Below are positions 1 through 8,426 of a stretch of 64,000 bases of DNA, piece after piece. Source of the stretch: Zhaonella formicivorans (GTDB taxonomy: Bacteria > Bacillota > DUOV01 > Zhaonellaceae); contig NZ_CP085524.1 of NCBI RefSeq assembly GCF_004353525.1, forward strand, positions 878,001 through 942,000. Reading direction: 5' to 3'. The translations under genes and the position numbers were made by a program. The notes under the pieces are model-generated. The model was not told where the DNA came from and did no database searches. It saw only the letters and a list, made by a program, of their open reading frames with translations. Position 1 is the first letter of the stretch. Each line of letters starts with the position of its first letter.

Positions 1-100
1 TTTTCACTTCTTGCAGCGGTTGTACAAAATGCAGCAGTTCCACTAAGTGTTCAAAATAAACCCCGGTGTGAGCCAGGTTTTGCTTTTTTAATAATTATTA

Positions 101-129
101 TTGCTTAATATTTTAGATAAGAGTATAAT
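101..129 (+). promoter_or_regulatory. Sigma-A-type promoter of pduL
   Basis: TTGCTT at 101-106 and a perfect TATAAT at 124-129 are separated by 17 bp and lie about 55 bp upstream of the pduL start. Bases 1-100 hold no convincing gene; an open stretch on the minus strand there has no usable start codon. Confidence 0.7.
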
Positions 130-185
130 TGCTGTGGTAAAAATTACAGGTAGCAATTATTACATTATTACAAGGAGGAGTCCCA

Positions 186-791
186 ATGAGTGACAAAAAT
201 CTTATGCAAGTGCCAGTTGGAATTTCCAACCGACACGTTCATCTTTCACAGGATGACCTGGAAAAGCTGTTTGGAAAGGATTACCGCTTAAATCCTATTA
301 AAGATTTAACCCAACCCGGACAGTATGCGGCAAAAGAGCTGGTAACCCTTGTGGGTACTAAAGGAATCATTGAAGGTGTGCGGGTATTAGGTCCGGTTCG
401 TTCGCAAACTCAAGTTGAGGTATCGCGTACCGACTGTTTTAAATTGGGAATTAATGCTCCCGTTAGGGAATCTGGAGTTCTTAGCGGTTCTCCGGGGTGT
501 GTACTGGTTGGCCCGGTCGGAATGGTAGCTTTAGAACAAGGTGTAATTATAGCCGCGCGTCATATTCATATGCCCGTTGAACTGGCGAAAACATGGAAAC
601 TAAACGATAAGGATTTGGTTGATGTTTTGGTAAAAGGTGATAGGGAATTATGTTTTCGGAATGTGATTGTCAGGGTCAGTTCCAATTTTGAACTGGAATT
701 TCATGTGGATACAGATGAGGCTAACGCTGCCCTGTTAAAAAACGGGGATATGGTAACTGTTCTTGGCAAAAGCGCCAGCTGCTCTGACTAA
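186..791 (+). CDS. pduL: PduL-type phosphate acyltransferase
   Basis: Phosphotransacylase of the PduL family, unrelated in fold to Pta. It interconverts acyl-CoA and acyl-phosphate (propionyl- or acetyl-), linking CoA thioesters to substrate-level phosphorylation. The 201 residues match the usual PduL length. The two signature metal-binding blocks are visible: NRHVHLS near residues 15-21 (His17, His19) and AARHIHM near 124-130 (His126, His128). No N-terminal encapsulation peptide is evident, so a free cytosolic enzyme rather than a microcompartment protein is likely (inference), and no microcompartment genes are adjacent. AAGGAGGA precedes the ATG, a consensus promoter lies upstream and a terminator follows, so it is probably monocistronic. 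Confidence 0.9.
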   Translation: MSDKNLMQVPVGISNRHVHLSQDDLEKLFGKDYRLNPIKDLTQPGQYAAKELVTLVGTKGIIEGVRVLGPVRSQTQVEVSRTDCFKLGINAPVRESGVLSGSPGCVLVGPVGMVALEQGVIIAARHIHMPVELAKTWKLNDKDLVDVLVKGDRELCFRNVIVRVSSNFELEFHVDTDEANAALLKNGDMVTVLGKSASCSD

Positions 792-826
792 GGTTTTCTG
801 CTTAGTTTACTTTATATTAATAATAA

Positions 827-853
827 AACCCCATAGGTAAGTCCTGTGGGGTT
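827..853. terminator. Bidirectional terminator between pduL and tRNA-Arg
   Basis: Inverted repeat AACCCCA / TGGGGTT with a 13-nt loop. It sits after pduL and directly beyond the 3' end of the oppositely oriented tRNA gene, so it can serve both. Confidence 0.65.
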
Positions 854-929
854 TGGCGCGCCCGGCAGGAATCGAACCTGCGACCTCCGGACTCGGATTC
901 CGTCACTCTATCCCCTGAGCTACGGGCGC
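854..929 (-). tRNA. tRNA-Arg (anticodon CCG)
   Basis: The minus strand folds into a full cloverleaf: acceptor GCGCCCG pairing with CGGGCGC, D arm GCTC/GAGT, anticodon loop ATCCGAG giving anticodon CCG, T arm with GTTCGAATC, discriminator G and an encoded CCA. One mismatch is seen at the base of the anticodon stem (27:43). Confidence 0.93.
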
Positions 930-943
930 AAGCTACAACAAGA

Positions 944-972
944 ATTATACTAAACTACGGGGAAAATGTCAA
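944..972 (-). promoter_or_regulatory. Consensus promoter of tRNA-Arg
   Basis: On the minus strand a perfect TTGACA (967-972) and a perfect TATAAT (944-949) are spaced by 17 bp, 15 bp upstream of the mature tRNA 5' end. This is an ideal stable-RNA promoter. Confidence 0.85.
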
Positions 973-986
973 AAAAAAATTTAACA

Positions 987-1018
987 TTTCTAAAAAACGT
1001 TTAGAAAACGTTTCTAAA
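987..1018. repeat. Three alternating TTTCTAAA / TTTAGAAA arms
   Basis: TTTCTAAA (987-994), TTTAGAAA (1000-1007) and TTTCTAAA (1011-1018) are separated by AAACG and ACG, so two mutually exclusive hairpins share the middle arm. It lies between the tRNA promoter and the small gene at 1135. Operator or leader function is inference. Confidence 0.5.
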
Positions 1019-1134
1019 AAATCTACGTTAAGTAATCCCTTTTCCAGTAAATCTTATTGCATATTTGGCCCAAGTTTGTTATGCTTAAGTTAAGAATAAT
1101 GTATACAAAATACCCACTCATAAGGGGGAAAACA

Positions 1135-1254
1135 ATGCGTTACTTGCTAACCTGGAGCGAAGGGGAGGAAGTAGAGTACCGGCTTGTTGACGATCTAAAC
1201 TCCATTAAACGTTCTTACGAAGAAAAATACTGGATATTAACACCGTTAGATTGA
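1135..1254 (+). CDS. 39-residue acidic small protein
   Basis: Unrecognised small protein with about 10 acidic residues. A longer frame starts at 1057, but AAGGGGGA at 1122-1129 sits the right distance from the ATG at 1135 and the codons before it read poorly, so I choose 1135. A strong terminator begins 8 bases after the stop, which supports a real transcription unit. No domain or catalytic motif is visible. It stands alone between the tRNA and an intergenic repeat. Confidence 0.5.
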   Translation: MRYLLTWSEGEEVEYRLVDDLNSIKRSYEEKYWILTPLD

Positions 1255-1261
1255 AATCTTT

Positions 1262-1284
1262 CCGGCTTAAGGCCGGGTTTTTTT
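1262..1284 (+). terminator. Rho-independent terminator
   Basis: CCGGC / GCCGG stem with a TTAAG loop followed by seven T. Confidence 0.85.
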
Positions 1285-1500
1285 ATCATCCAGGCAGTTA
1301 TACTCAAATAAATATCGTGGTAAATTTCCTGGACGTGGGGATTGTTAAGGGTGTGTTCCACCTTTTGTTATTAAAGAGGGTCACAGAGCATCGTCCCAGG
1401 GAACCATTGGTTACCTGGGAAAGAACAAAAATATTACCTATAAATGTCAAACGGCATCAGAAGCTTTTGTTTTTATTTTCATAAAATATGCTTGCCCAGG
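1285..1500 (+). repeat. Intergenic dispersed repeat, copy 1
   Basis: This gene-free stretch shares several blocks, in the same order, with 12838-12935: a CCAGG block, TTATACTCA, ATAAATAT, TAAATTTCCT, TTACCTATAAATG and GCTTTTGTT. Copy 1 carries about 100 extra bases between the third and fourth parts, including the palindrome CCCAGG / CCTGGG at 1395-1419 with AACCATTGGTT inside it. It has no significant ORF. Confidence 0.6.
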
Positions 1501-1575
1501 TGATCCAGGTAAGGTATTATCTTAGGTAAGAACGCTTGGCTAAAGGGAAAGGTTTTATTTAATGAGGTGCTCTTA

Positions 1576-2187
1576 ATGCGCGAACCATACAACTTGGGAG
1601 TAACCTTGCGCAAAGTTGCTCAAGCTCTTGCTGACAAACAACCGGAGAAAATTGCCCAAATAACTAAAACAGTCTGGATTGAGCAGGAAGCTAGTTTTAG
1701 CATGCCTTTTTTAGGCTCAGAGGTTGTTATTAATTCCTCAACTTGGGATGTAATGACAGCCAATGGGCAACAATGCGACCCCATGACCCGGATTTTAACT
1801 TTACATTATTTAAACACAGCTTTCCATGTTCCTTTGACTGGACGGTTAGTGTCTTTCAAAGAATTGCCAGGAGCTTATATCTATTATGAACCTTTTAGCA
1901 AAAGGGCTATTAAGCCACTGGTCCAGAGCTTTGGGAATGTTCCAGGCAGTTTAACTTCTGCTGCTAAAATGTTTAAGGGCATACCTGCAGCGTTTAAAGA
2001 TGAAAGTGTCGTTTTGTATTCATTTCCTATGGTTCCAATTACTTTAGTAATTCATTGGGGAGATGAAGAATTTCTACCAGCAGGCAATATCTTATTTGAT
2101 GCTTCGGTAAGTAACTATTTAACTGTTGAGGATTGTGCCGTACTTGCCGGTTTGGTAGTGCGCAACTTAGTTAAAAGAAGGGCTTAA
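1576..2187 (+). CDS. DUF3786 domain protein
   Basis: Protein of about 203 residues resembling DUF3786, a family common in anaerobic clostridia and deltaproteobacteria and of unknown function. It is soluble, with no signal peptide or transmembrane segment. A GTG nine bases earlier is in frame, but that GAGGTG is better read as the Shine-Dalgarno for the ATG at 1576. It is followed after 19 bases by the NERD gene and may be cotranscribed with it. Confidence 0.65.
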   Translation: MREPYNLGVTLRKVAQALADKQPEKIAQITKTVWIEQEASFSMPFLGSEVVINSSTWDVMTANGQQCDPMTRILTLHYLNTAFHVPLTGRLVSFKELPGAYIYYEPFSKRAIKPLVQSFGNVPGSLTSAAKMFKGIPAAFKDESVVLYSFPMVPITLVIHWGDEEFLPAGNILFDASVSNYLTVEDCAVLAGLVVRNLVKRRA

Positions 2188-2206
2188 GACTTGAGAGGTT
2201 ATTCGC

Positions 2207-3061
2207 ATGGCTGAAGAACAAAACCCTGTACGGAAAGCACCCCCCGAAGAGGAACTTGATCAAAAGATTCAGGCATATCAGCAGGAATTGGACAGATTAA
2301 AACAGAAGCGAAATTTTCCTTACGTGTATATTGTAGTTGCTTTCCCGGTTACAATTATCTTCCTACTTTTAACCATTATCTCCGAAGGCTTAATTGATTT
2401 TACAACCGGGATTTCCGGCTCTTTATTTTTTTCTCTTTTGATTACATGTTCTTATTTGGTGCTATTTCAGCCCAACAAAGAAGAAGTAGAAAAAGAGCTG
2501 CAAAAAAAGATTAAGAACCTTTACCGGGAAAAAGCAAAGCTTGAGGCAGGTATCAAAGGCGAAAGAGATGTTGCCTATGCATTAAGCTGGTTGCCCAAGG
2601 AATTCATTACTTTTAATAATATTTTACTTCCAAGTCAAGATTACGAAACGCAGCAATTTGATCATCTGGTAATAGGCCCTACTGGAATCTTTCACATAGA
2701 AACGAAAAGCATTAACGGAGTTGTATTGATTAATGAAAACCAAGAATGGTGTTTGATTCGCCCAATCCAAAACAGAATGATCAAGGAAGGCATGGAAAAC
2801 CCCATGGGCCAGCTGCAAAGACATGAAGCTGTGCTTAAGGAATTTATGAAACTTAATTTTCCGGAATTTGCAGTCAGCATTCAAGGCATTATTGCTCTCT
2901 CCAATCCGCAAACACTTATTGAAGGTGAATGCCGGGATTTTCCTGTTTTAAAGAAAGAACGGCTTGTGGATTATATAAAAAATTATCCGGCAGAAAAGAC
3001 AATACCTAAGAGCTTGGTAAAAAAAATAGCTTTGTCTATTGCCTGCGTTAGCTGCGAATGA
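2207..3061 (+). CDS. Membrane-anchored NERD domain protein
   Basis: 284 residues. An N-terminal coiled-coil region (about 14-36) is followed by two hydrophobic segments (about 38-60 and 68-88), a basic coiled coil (about 92-116) and a NERD (nuclease-related) domain from about 118. The NERD core shows GERDVA, then QFDHLVIGPTGIF and HIETK, which fit the Asp and Glu-x-Lys positions of the PD-(D/E)XK fold the family is related to. NERD proteins are presumed DNA-processing enzymes, but the substrate is unknown. Start ATG 2207; a terminator at 3087 closes the unit. Confidence 0.75.
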   Translation: MAEEQNPVRKAPPEEELDQKIQAYQQELDRLKQKRNFPYVYIVVAFPVTIIFLLLTIISEGLIDFTTGISGSLFFSLLITCSYLVLFQPNKEEVEKELQKKIKNLYREKAKLEAGIKGERDVAYALSWLPKEFITFNNILLPSQDYETQQFDHLVIGPTGIFHIETKSINGVVLINENQEWCLIRPIQNRMIKEGMENPMGQLQRHEAVLKEFMKLNFPEFAVSIQGIIALSNPQTLIEGECRDFPVLKKERLVDYIKNYPAEKTIPKSLVKKIALSIACVSCE

Positions 3062-3086
3062 TTTTCCCCACTAGCCCCAACTTACT

Positions 3087-3108
3087 ACTGGTTTGTAACC
3101 AGTTTTTT
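3087..3108 (+). terminator. Rho-independent terminator
   Basis: ACTGGTT / AACCAGT stem, TGT loop, run of six T. Confidence 0.85.
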
Positions 3109-3149
3109 ATTTACGAATTGGAAATACTCCACGAAACGGAGGTAGGTCA

Positions 3150-3992
3150 ATGAAGCTCATTACTTACCAGACAATAGTGGCGGAAGTTAAAAAGCTATGC
3201 ATCGAGGCCAACTATTTCCTGGGCGATGATGTAAAAACTGCTCTCAAAACAGCCTGGCATAATGAAATTTCTCCTCTGGGAAAAGAAATTTTATCCGCAC
3301 TATATCGAAACTCCTTAATCGCTTCGGAAGAACAAGTGCCGATTTGCCAGGATACTGGTACGGCAGTAGTCTTTTTGGAGATTGGTCAAGATGTCAGGAT
3401 AGAAGGAGGATATATTTACGACGCTGTTAACGAGGGAGTAAGACAAGGATACACTGAAGGGTATTTACGAAAATCAATGGTTAACCATCCTTTATGCAGA
3501 AGAAACACCGGCGATAATACGCCAGCAATTATCCATGCGGAAATTGTTCCAGGTAACCAACTGGCAATTACAGTGGCACCCAAAGGCGGAGGAAGTGAAA
3601 ATATGTCAGCATTGGCAATGCTAACGCCTTCTGCCGGTTGGACTGGCGTTAAACAATTTGTTATAGAGACGGTGCGAAAAGCGGGCGCAAATCCCTGTCC
3701 ACCCCTGATTGTAGGTGTAGGCATTGGCGGCAATTTTGAGAAAGCCGCACTGCTGGCCAAAAAATCCTTATTGCGGGAAGTAGGCAGCCCTAATCGGGAT
3801 GCTGAGCTGGCCGAACTGGAGAAAGAATTAATCAAGGAAATAAACAATTTGGGAATTGGCCCTCAAGGTTTTGGCGGCAGTGTAACTGCACTGGCGGTTC
3901 ATATCGAACTTTATCCATGTCACATAGCCAGCCTTCCCGTTGCCGTCAACCTAAACTGTCATGTTGCCCGTCATAAATCTGTTATTTTATAG
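3150..3992 (+). CDS. Class I fumarate hydratase, alpha subunit (FumA N-terminal / TtdA type)
   Basis: Large subunit (280 aa) of the two-subunit [4Fe-4S] hydro-lyase that interconverts fumarate and malate; tartrate dehydratase is the alternative reading. Three cysteines expected to ligate the cluster are visible: CQDTGTA (about residue 64), CRRNTGDN (about 117) and CPPLIVGVG (about 190). The split arrangement and the labile cluster are typical of strict anaerobes, including propionate-oxidising Peptococcaceae where it works in the methylmalonyl-CoA pathway. The beta subunit gene follows within about 12 bases. GGAGG precedes the ATG. Confidence 0.9.
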   Translation: MKLITYQTIVAEVKKLCIEANYFLGDDVKTALKTAWHNEISPLGKEILSALYRNSLIASEEQVPICQDTGTAVVFLEIGQDVRIEGGYIYDAVNEGVRQGYTEGYLRKSMVNHPLCRRNTGDNTPAIIHAEIVPGNQLAITVAPKGGGSENMSALAMLTPSAGWTGVKQFVIETVRKAGANPCPPLIVGVGIGGNFEKAALLAKKSLLREVGSPNRDAELAELEKELIKEINNLGIGPQGFGGSVTALAVHIELYPCHIASLPVAVNLNCHVARHKSVIL

Positions 3993-4004
3993 GCGGTGAT
4001 CATT

Positions 4005-4568
4005 TTGGACAATAAAAGAATCAACCCTCCTCTTTCCGAAGAAGAAGTAACTGCGTTACGGGCCGGAGATAAGGTTCTGATCTCAGGAGTTGTTTACACT
4101 GCGCGGGATGCGGCTCATCAGCGGCTTGTGCATTTGCTGGAACAAGGCCAGAAGCTCCCCATTGAGCTTTCTGGTCAAATCATTTATTACGTTGGACCGG
4201 CCCCTGCTAAACCTGGACAGATAATTGGTTCCGCAGGGCCTACCACTAGCAGCAGAATGGACCCTTTTACCCCGCAGCTTTTAAAAGCGGGCCTCAAGGG
4301 CATGATCGGCAAGGGGCTTCGTTCAGCGGAAGTTCGCCAGGCTATAAAGGATTATAAGGCAGTCTACATGGCTGCACTTGGTGGTGCCGCAGCTTTAATG
4401 GCGAAATGTATCACTAAAGTTGAGGTAGTTGCGTACCAGGATCTCGGCACTGAAGCAATTCATCGCTTGGAAGTGGTAAATTTACCTGTTATTGTGGTTA
4501 ATGATTGTCTGGGCAATGATCTTTACGAGCAAGGGTTTCTCAAATACCGTTTAACCCCTTTACATTGA
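4005..4568 (+). CDS. Class I fumarate hydratase, beta subunit
   Basis: Small subunit of the same hydro-lyase, about 187 residues. Characteristic blocks are GPTTSSRMDPF (about 83) and GKG, and the YMAALGGAAALMA stretch near 125. A GTG at 3996 is in frame, but it overlaps the Shine-Dalgarno AGGCGGTG, so the TTG at 4005 is the better start (inference). It is translationally close to the alpha subunit and the two must be made together. Confidence 0.88.
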   Translation: MDNKRINPPLSEEEVTALRAGDKVLISGVVYTARDAAHQRLVHLLEQGQKLPIELSGQIIYYVGPAPAKPGQIIGSAGPTTSSRMDPFTPQLLKAGLKGMIGKGLRSAEVRQAIKDYKAVYMAALGGAAALMAKCITKVEVVAYQDLGTEAIHRLEVVNLPVIVVNDCLGNDLYEQGFLKYRLTPLH

Positions 4569-4605
4569 AACCCGTAATTTTGTCGAAGTTTTTGGAGGTA
4601 ATATT

Positions 4606-4875
4606 TTGGATACTAGCGAAGAATTTTGTCTTTTTACTTTTGTGTCAACTCATCATGCTATTCAGGCTGAAAAAGTTTTAAGTGAAAACTTGGATATAAA
4701 ACTCATTCCTGTCCCACGGCAGATTTCAGTGAGCTGCGGCTTGGCCATAAAGTTTGCATGCGAACTAAAAAAAACTGTGGAACAGATTTTAGCTAAGCAT
4801 GATATTCCTACCAGCAAATATTTTCGCTGTTTAAAGGAGCATGGTACGTTAAAAATAATTGAGAGCAACCGGTGA
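4606..4875 (+). CDS. DUF3343 protein (putative Se/S carrier-like)
   Basis: 89 residues starting at TTG behind GGAGGT. The pattern FTFVSTHHAIQAEKVL followed by IPVPRQISVSCGLAIKF matches the DUF3343 family, small proteins with a conserved SCG cysteine motif proposed to carry sulfur or selenium. The role is unproven. It overlaps the region just upstream of dinG and is probably cotranscribed with the fumarase genes (37-base gap). Confidence 0.75.
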   Translation: MDTSEEFCLFTFVSTHHAIQAEKVLSENLDIKLIPVPRQISVSCGLAIKFACELKKTVEQILAKHDIPTSKYFRCLKEHGTLKIIESNR

Positions 4876-4882
4876 GTTTAGT

Positions 4883-7708
4883 ATGGAATCTTTTGTAGCG
4901 CTGGATATAGAGACGACAGGATTGCAGCCAGAATGTGACGAGATAATCGAAGTCGCTGCGGTAAAATTTAAAAAGGGGCAGATAGAAAGTAAATTCTCCA
5001 GTCTAATATATACTAGCAAAAGCTTATCTCCTTATTTGACAAAATTAACCGGAATTACCCAGGAAATGCTGAGTCATGCGCCTGCTGCGCAGACGGTACT
5101 TGAGGAATTAAAAACATTCATTGGCACAGACACTTTGGTGTTACACAACGCACCGTTCGATCTCTCGTTCCTGACCAAGTTAAACCAAGGCGTTTTGGCT
5201 AACGAGTATTTGGATACCTTGGATTTGGCAAAGATAGTCCTTCCAACCCTGGGGTCATACCGACTACAGCAACTGGCCGAACATTTTAATTTACCAATAC
5301 CTACTCACCGTGCTTCAGTGGATGCTGAAGCATGCGGTTATATTTTTCTGGAGATTGTAAAAATTTTTGCGAGCACACCTCTCGCTGTGCTTAACCATTA
5401 TATAAACCTTTTTAGCAAGCCACCTAGCAGTTTTGGACATTTATTACAAAAGATATATCTGCAAAAGCTAAATTCCAACGGTTTGGGGAATGTAAGTCCT
5501 GAATTTAACTTCATCAACAAACCATTACATAAAGGAATTTTTGCCGAAGTAAGAAAAGATTCAAAGCAGCAAACCATAAATTTTAATCTGCAGGAAATTA
5601 AAAGTCTTGTTAGTGAAGAAGGTAATTTCGCTTCCAGATACCCCGGCTTTGAATTTAGACAAAGCCAAAGCAAAATGCTTGGTCAGATTTGCGAATCTTT
5701 TATTAATGAAAAATTTTTGGTTCTGGAAGCAGCTACCGGAACAGGCAAGTCTTTGGCTTATTTGATCCCTGCTATTTTTTGGGCATTGCATAAAAAAGAA
5801 AAGGTTATTATTTCGACACATACTATTAATCTCCAAGAGCAGTTATTGTTTAAAGAACTGCCGATACTCCAAAAAGTACTGGATATTAGCTTCGCTTCAG
5901 CAATTATAAAGGGAAGAAATAATTATATTTGTTTGTACAAGTGGCAGGAGAAGCTCCAGAATTCCTTTGAACTGAGCAATCGGGAAAAGTATTTTTTAGC
6001 TAGAATTATTTCATGGTTGCAAAACTCTCTGACCGGAGACAAAAATGAACTAAATTTAAGTTCAAACGAGCAAGACCTATGGAGCAAAGTGGCGGCTGAC
6101 AGTTACAGCTGTTTGGGAAAGATCTGTCCTTGGTTTGACTGCTGCTTTGTCATGGAAGCAAGGAAAAAAGCGGAACAGGCAGATATTGTAATAACCAACC
6201 ATTCATTACTGTTAACCGATGCTAAAATAGAGAACGGTATTCTGCCCAAACATAGATACTTAATCATAGATGAGGCCCATAATTTGGAGCAAGAGGCTAC
6301 AAACCACCTTACTACTGAGTTCTCTAGCTATAAAATTCAGCAGCTAATATTCAATCTATTTCATCATCAGGATAAACGTCCGGCAGGTATGCTAGCAGGA
6401 CTAGGCAAAGAGCTTAAAATTATAAAAGATGATAAGAGGGATTCGGCGGAGACTACACTGGCAGCCGCTATTGATCACTTGCTGGCGCTGGCACATGTTA
6501 TGGAAGACTTAACCAAAGCATTAAAGGTGTTTAATACCAGCACTCTCCCCAATTCAGAGTACAATGCTAAATGGCTAAAAACGGAAATCTATGATTCGCC
6601 TGACTGGCCAGCTGTTAAGACCGCGGCAGAAAACGTAATCATGCATTTAAGAGTATTGGCAGATAATTTGGTGGTGCTGGCAAGATTTTCCGAAGAAGAA
6701 CTGGAGGATCCTGTTCAGGCCAGAAATCTGTTAGCCTATGCAGCACTTTGCAAGGAATACCAGGATAACTTGAATTTTCTGTTCAATTTAGAATCAAGAG
6801 ATTTTGTAACATGGTTGGAAACGGATAATGACAACAATAAATTTCATTTTGCTCTGAAATCAACTCCTATCGAAGTGGGCCCCCTGCTTTATGAGCTGGT
6901 TTTTAAAGAAAAGCAGTCCGTAATTCTTACTTCCGCCACCTTGACGGTCGAGCAGGACTTTTCTTATTTTATCCAGCAGGTTGGTTTAAATTTGCTGCCA
7001 GCGGAGAGAATCATTACAACTATTATCGAATCCAGTTATAATCTAGCTGAACAAGCGTTGTTATGCATAGTTAATAATTTGCCTAATCCTGCGCAAGTAG
7101 ATGAAGCCAAATTTGCGCAAGAGATTCAGCCTGTTTTATCCAAATTGATTCTGGCCAACAAGGGTAGGACATTGGTGCTGTTTACCTCACACCGGCTTTT
7201 AAGACAGGTGTATTATGCGCTGAAAGATGATTTGGAAAGGCATAAAATTCAGCTTTTGGGGCACCAAATTGACGGCAGTCGGACGTATTTGGTGGAAGAA
7301 TTTAAAAAAGCTGAACAGGCCGTGCTTTTTGGCGCCAATAGTTTTTGGGAAGGTGTGGATGTACCAGGAGATGCTTTAACCTTAATCATTATTGTGAAGC
7401 TCCCCTTCCAGGCACCTACTCAGCCTGCATTAGCTGCTAGAATTGAATATTTAAAGAGCAAGTGCCAGGATCCTTTCACAAGTCTAAATTTGCCTCAGGC
7501 AATTATTAAGTTTAAACAAGGGTTTGGAAGGCTGATTAGAACCAGTACAGATAAGGGAATAGTTGTCGTTTTGGATAGGCGCATAATTGAAAAAAATTAT
7601 GGTAGGAAATTCCTTAATTCTCTGCCCTTAAAGACTCATTTCCGGGGAACTGTCTCTGAAATTGTAAAATTTATTATCGATGCAGAACAGATTAGCAAGC
7701 ATTATTAA
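4883..7708 (+). CDS. dinG: DinG-type ATP-dependent helicase with N-terminal DEDDh exonuclease
   Basis: 941 residues from ATG 4883; the TTG at 4859 would add eight poor residues overlapping the upstream gene. The N-terminal 3'-5' exonuclease domain (about 1-165) begins with ALDIETTGL (Asp8, Glu10) and ends with HRASVDAEA. The helicase part has Walker A ATGTGKS (about 284-290), DEAHN (about 462), GANSFWEGVDVPGD and QGFGRLIR (about 878). Four cysteines around 349 and 409-420 (ICLYKW and CLGKICPWFDCC) fit the XPD/DinG iron-sulfur site. The protein probably unwinds or degrades DNA at damaged or blocked sites. Having both the exonuclease and an apparently intact Fe-S site contrasts with the staphylococcal enzyme, which lacks the latter. 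Confidence 0.9.
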   Translation: MESFVALDIETTGLQPECDEIIEVAAVKFKKGQIESKFSSLIYTSKSLSPYLTKLTGITQEMLSHAPAAQTVLEELKTFIGTDTLVLHNAPFDLSFLTKLNQGVLANEYLDTLDLAKIVLPTLGSYRLQQLAEHFNLPIPTHRASVDAEACGYIFLEIVKIFASTPLAVLNHYINLFSKPPSSFGHLLQKIYLQKLNSNGLGNVSPEFNFINKPLHKGIFAEVRKDSKQQTINFNLQEIKSLVSEEGNFASRYPGFEFRQSQSKMLGQICESFINEKFLVLEAATGTGKSLAYLIPAIFWALHKKEKVIISTHTINLQEQLLFKELPILQKVLDISFASAIIKGRNNYICLYKWQEKLQNSFELSNREKYFLARIISWLQNSLTGDKNELNLSSNEQDLWSKVAADSYSCLGKICPWFDCCFVMEARKKAEQADIVITNHSLLLTDAKIENGILPKHRYLIIDEAHNLEQEATNHLTTEFSSYKIQQLIFNLFHHQDKRPAGMLAGLGKELKIIKDDKRDSAETTLAAAIDHLLALAHVMEDLTKALKVFNTSTLPNSEYNAKWLKTEIYDSPDWPAVKTAAENVIMHLRVLADNLVVLARFSEEELEDPVQARNLLAYAALCKEYQDNLNFLFNLESRDFVTWLETDNDNNKFHFALKSTPIEVGPLLYELVFKEKQSVILTSATLTVEQDFSYFIQQVGLNLLPAERIITTIIESSYNLAEQALLCIVNNLPNPAQVDEAKFAQEIQPVLSKLILANKGRTLVLFTSHRLLRQVYYALKDDLERHKIQLLGHQIDGSRTYLVEEFKKAEQAVLFGANSFWEGVDVPGDALTLIIIVKLPFQAPTQPALAARIEYLKSKCQDPFTSLNLPQAIIKFKQGFGRLIRTSTDKGIVVVLDRRIIEKNYGRKFLNSLPLKTHFRGTVSEIVKFIIDAEQISKHY

Positions 7709-7762
7709 GCATTAATTTTCCTCCCGCTGCATATGTTTTATTGATATAAGGGGGAATAGGAC

Positions 7763-8329
7763 ATGCTGCAACTATTTTTTTTCTTGATGTTCTGCTTACT
7801 GGCTGGCTGTTTTACAATTGAGCATTTAATTACGAGAAGTGATTACCTCCCGGAAAACATGCGTTGGAACCTGCTGCAGTTCCTTATTAATCAAGGCTTA
7901 GAAGTGGTATTTCTTCTGGTGGGTTTTGAAGTGCTGAAAGGAGTTTTGCTTGCTGTTACGGGAAAATATTTATTTGCAACTAGCACTGCAGCCCGGTTGG
8001 GAATCATAATCGCCATGGCAGGCTATAGATTTTCCAGGAAGTTCTTTCCGCAAAAAATTAAATTGGCGGGAACAGGCTGCCTGCTAGGTATGATACTCGT
8101 TTTACACCCGCTTGGACTGAAGCTGAATTTTGCGGTCTGGCTTAGCAGTGTACTCTTTACCAGGAAATTATTATATAGCCGTAATTTTGCCTTGGTAACC
8201 TTACCCCTTTGTTTATTGGTCACACAGGCTTCTTCCAATCTTATATTTATCAGTATGTTTGCCGTTATTATGATTCTTTACCCCGAAAACTCCTCCGGTG
8301 TGCATAATTTACTGCCTGCTGCGGCATAA
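7763..8329 (+). CDS. Polytopic membrane protein, unassigned
   Basis: 188 residues with five or six hydrophobic segments covering most of the chain. Loop sizes vaguely recall PlsY-type acyltransferases, but the PlsY glycine motifs are missing, so I assign no function. It starts at ATG behind AAGGGGGA. The 3' end is followed by the spoVM gene. Confidence 0.6.
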   Translation: MLQLFFFLMFCLLAGCFTIEHLITRSDYLPENMRWNLLQFLINQGLEVVFLLVGFEVLKGVLLAVTGKYLFATSTAARLGIIIAMAGYRFSRKFFPQKIKLAGTGCLLGMILVLHPLGLKLNFAVWLSSVLFTRKLLYSRNFALVTLPLCLLVTQASSNLIFISMFAVIMILYPENSSGVHNLLPAAA

Positions 8330-8426
8330 AAATTTAATCTGGCTACTGTCACTTTTCCTTTAGGCAAGAAATAAGATATAAAGGGAAACACATCACGGGC
8401 CTGAGGGGAAGAGGGGTGAGAAGACG

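Noticed and set aside
1-90. Open stretch on the minus strand reading AHTGVYFEHLVELL
   Set aside because: It has no usable start codon or ribosome site and runs off the window after about 30 codons; too little to call a partial gene.
3416-3847. 143-codon frame antisense to the fumarase alpha gene
   Set aside because: The sense strand encodes a clear fumarase; the antisense frame has no ribosome site and a low-complexity composition.
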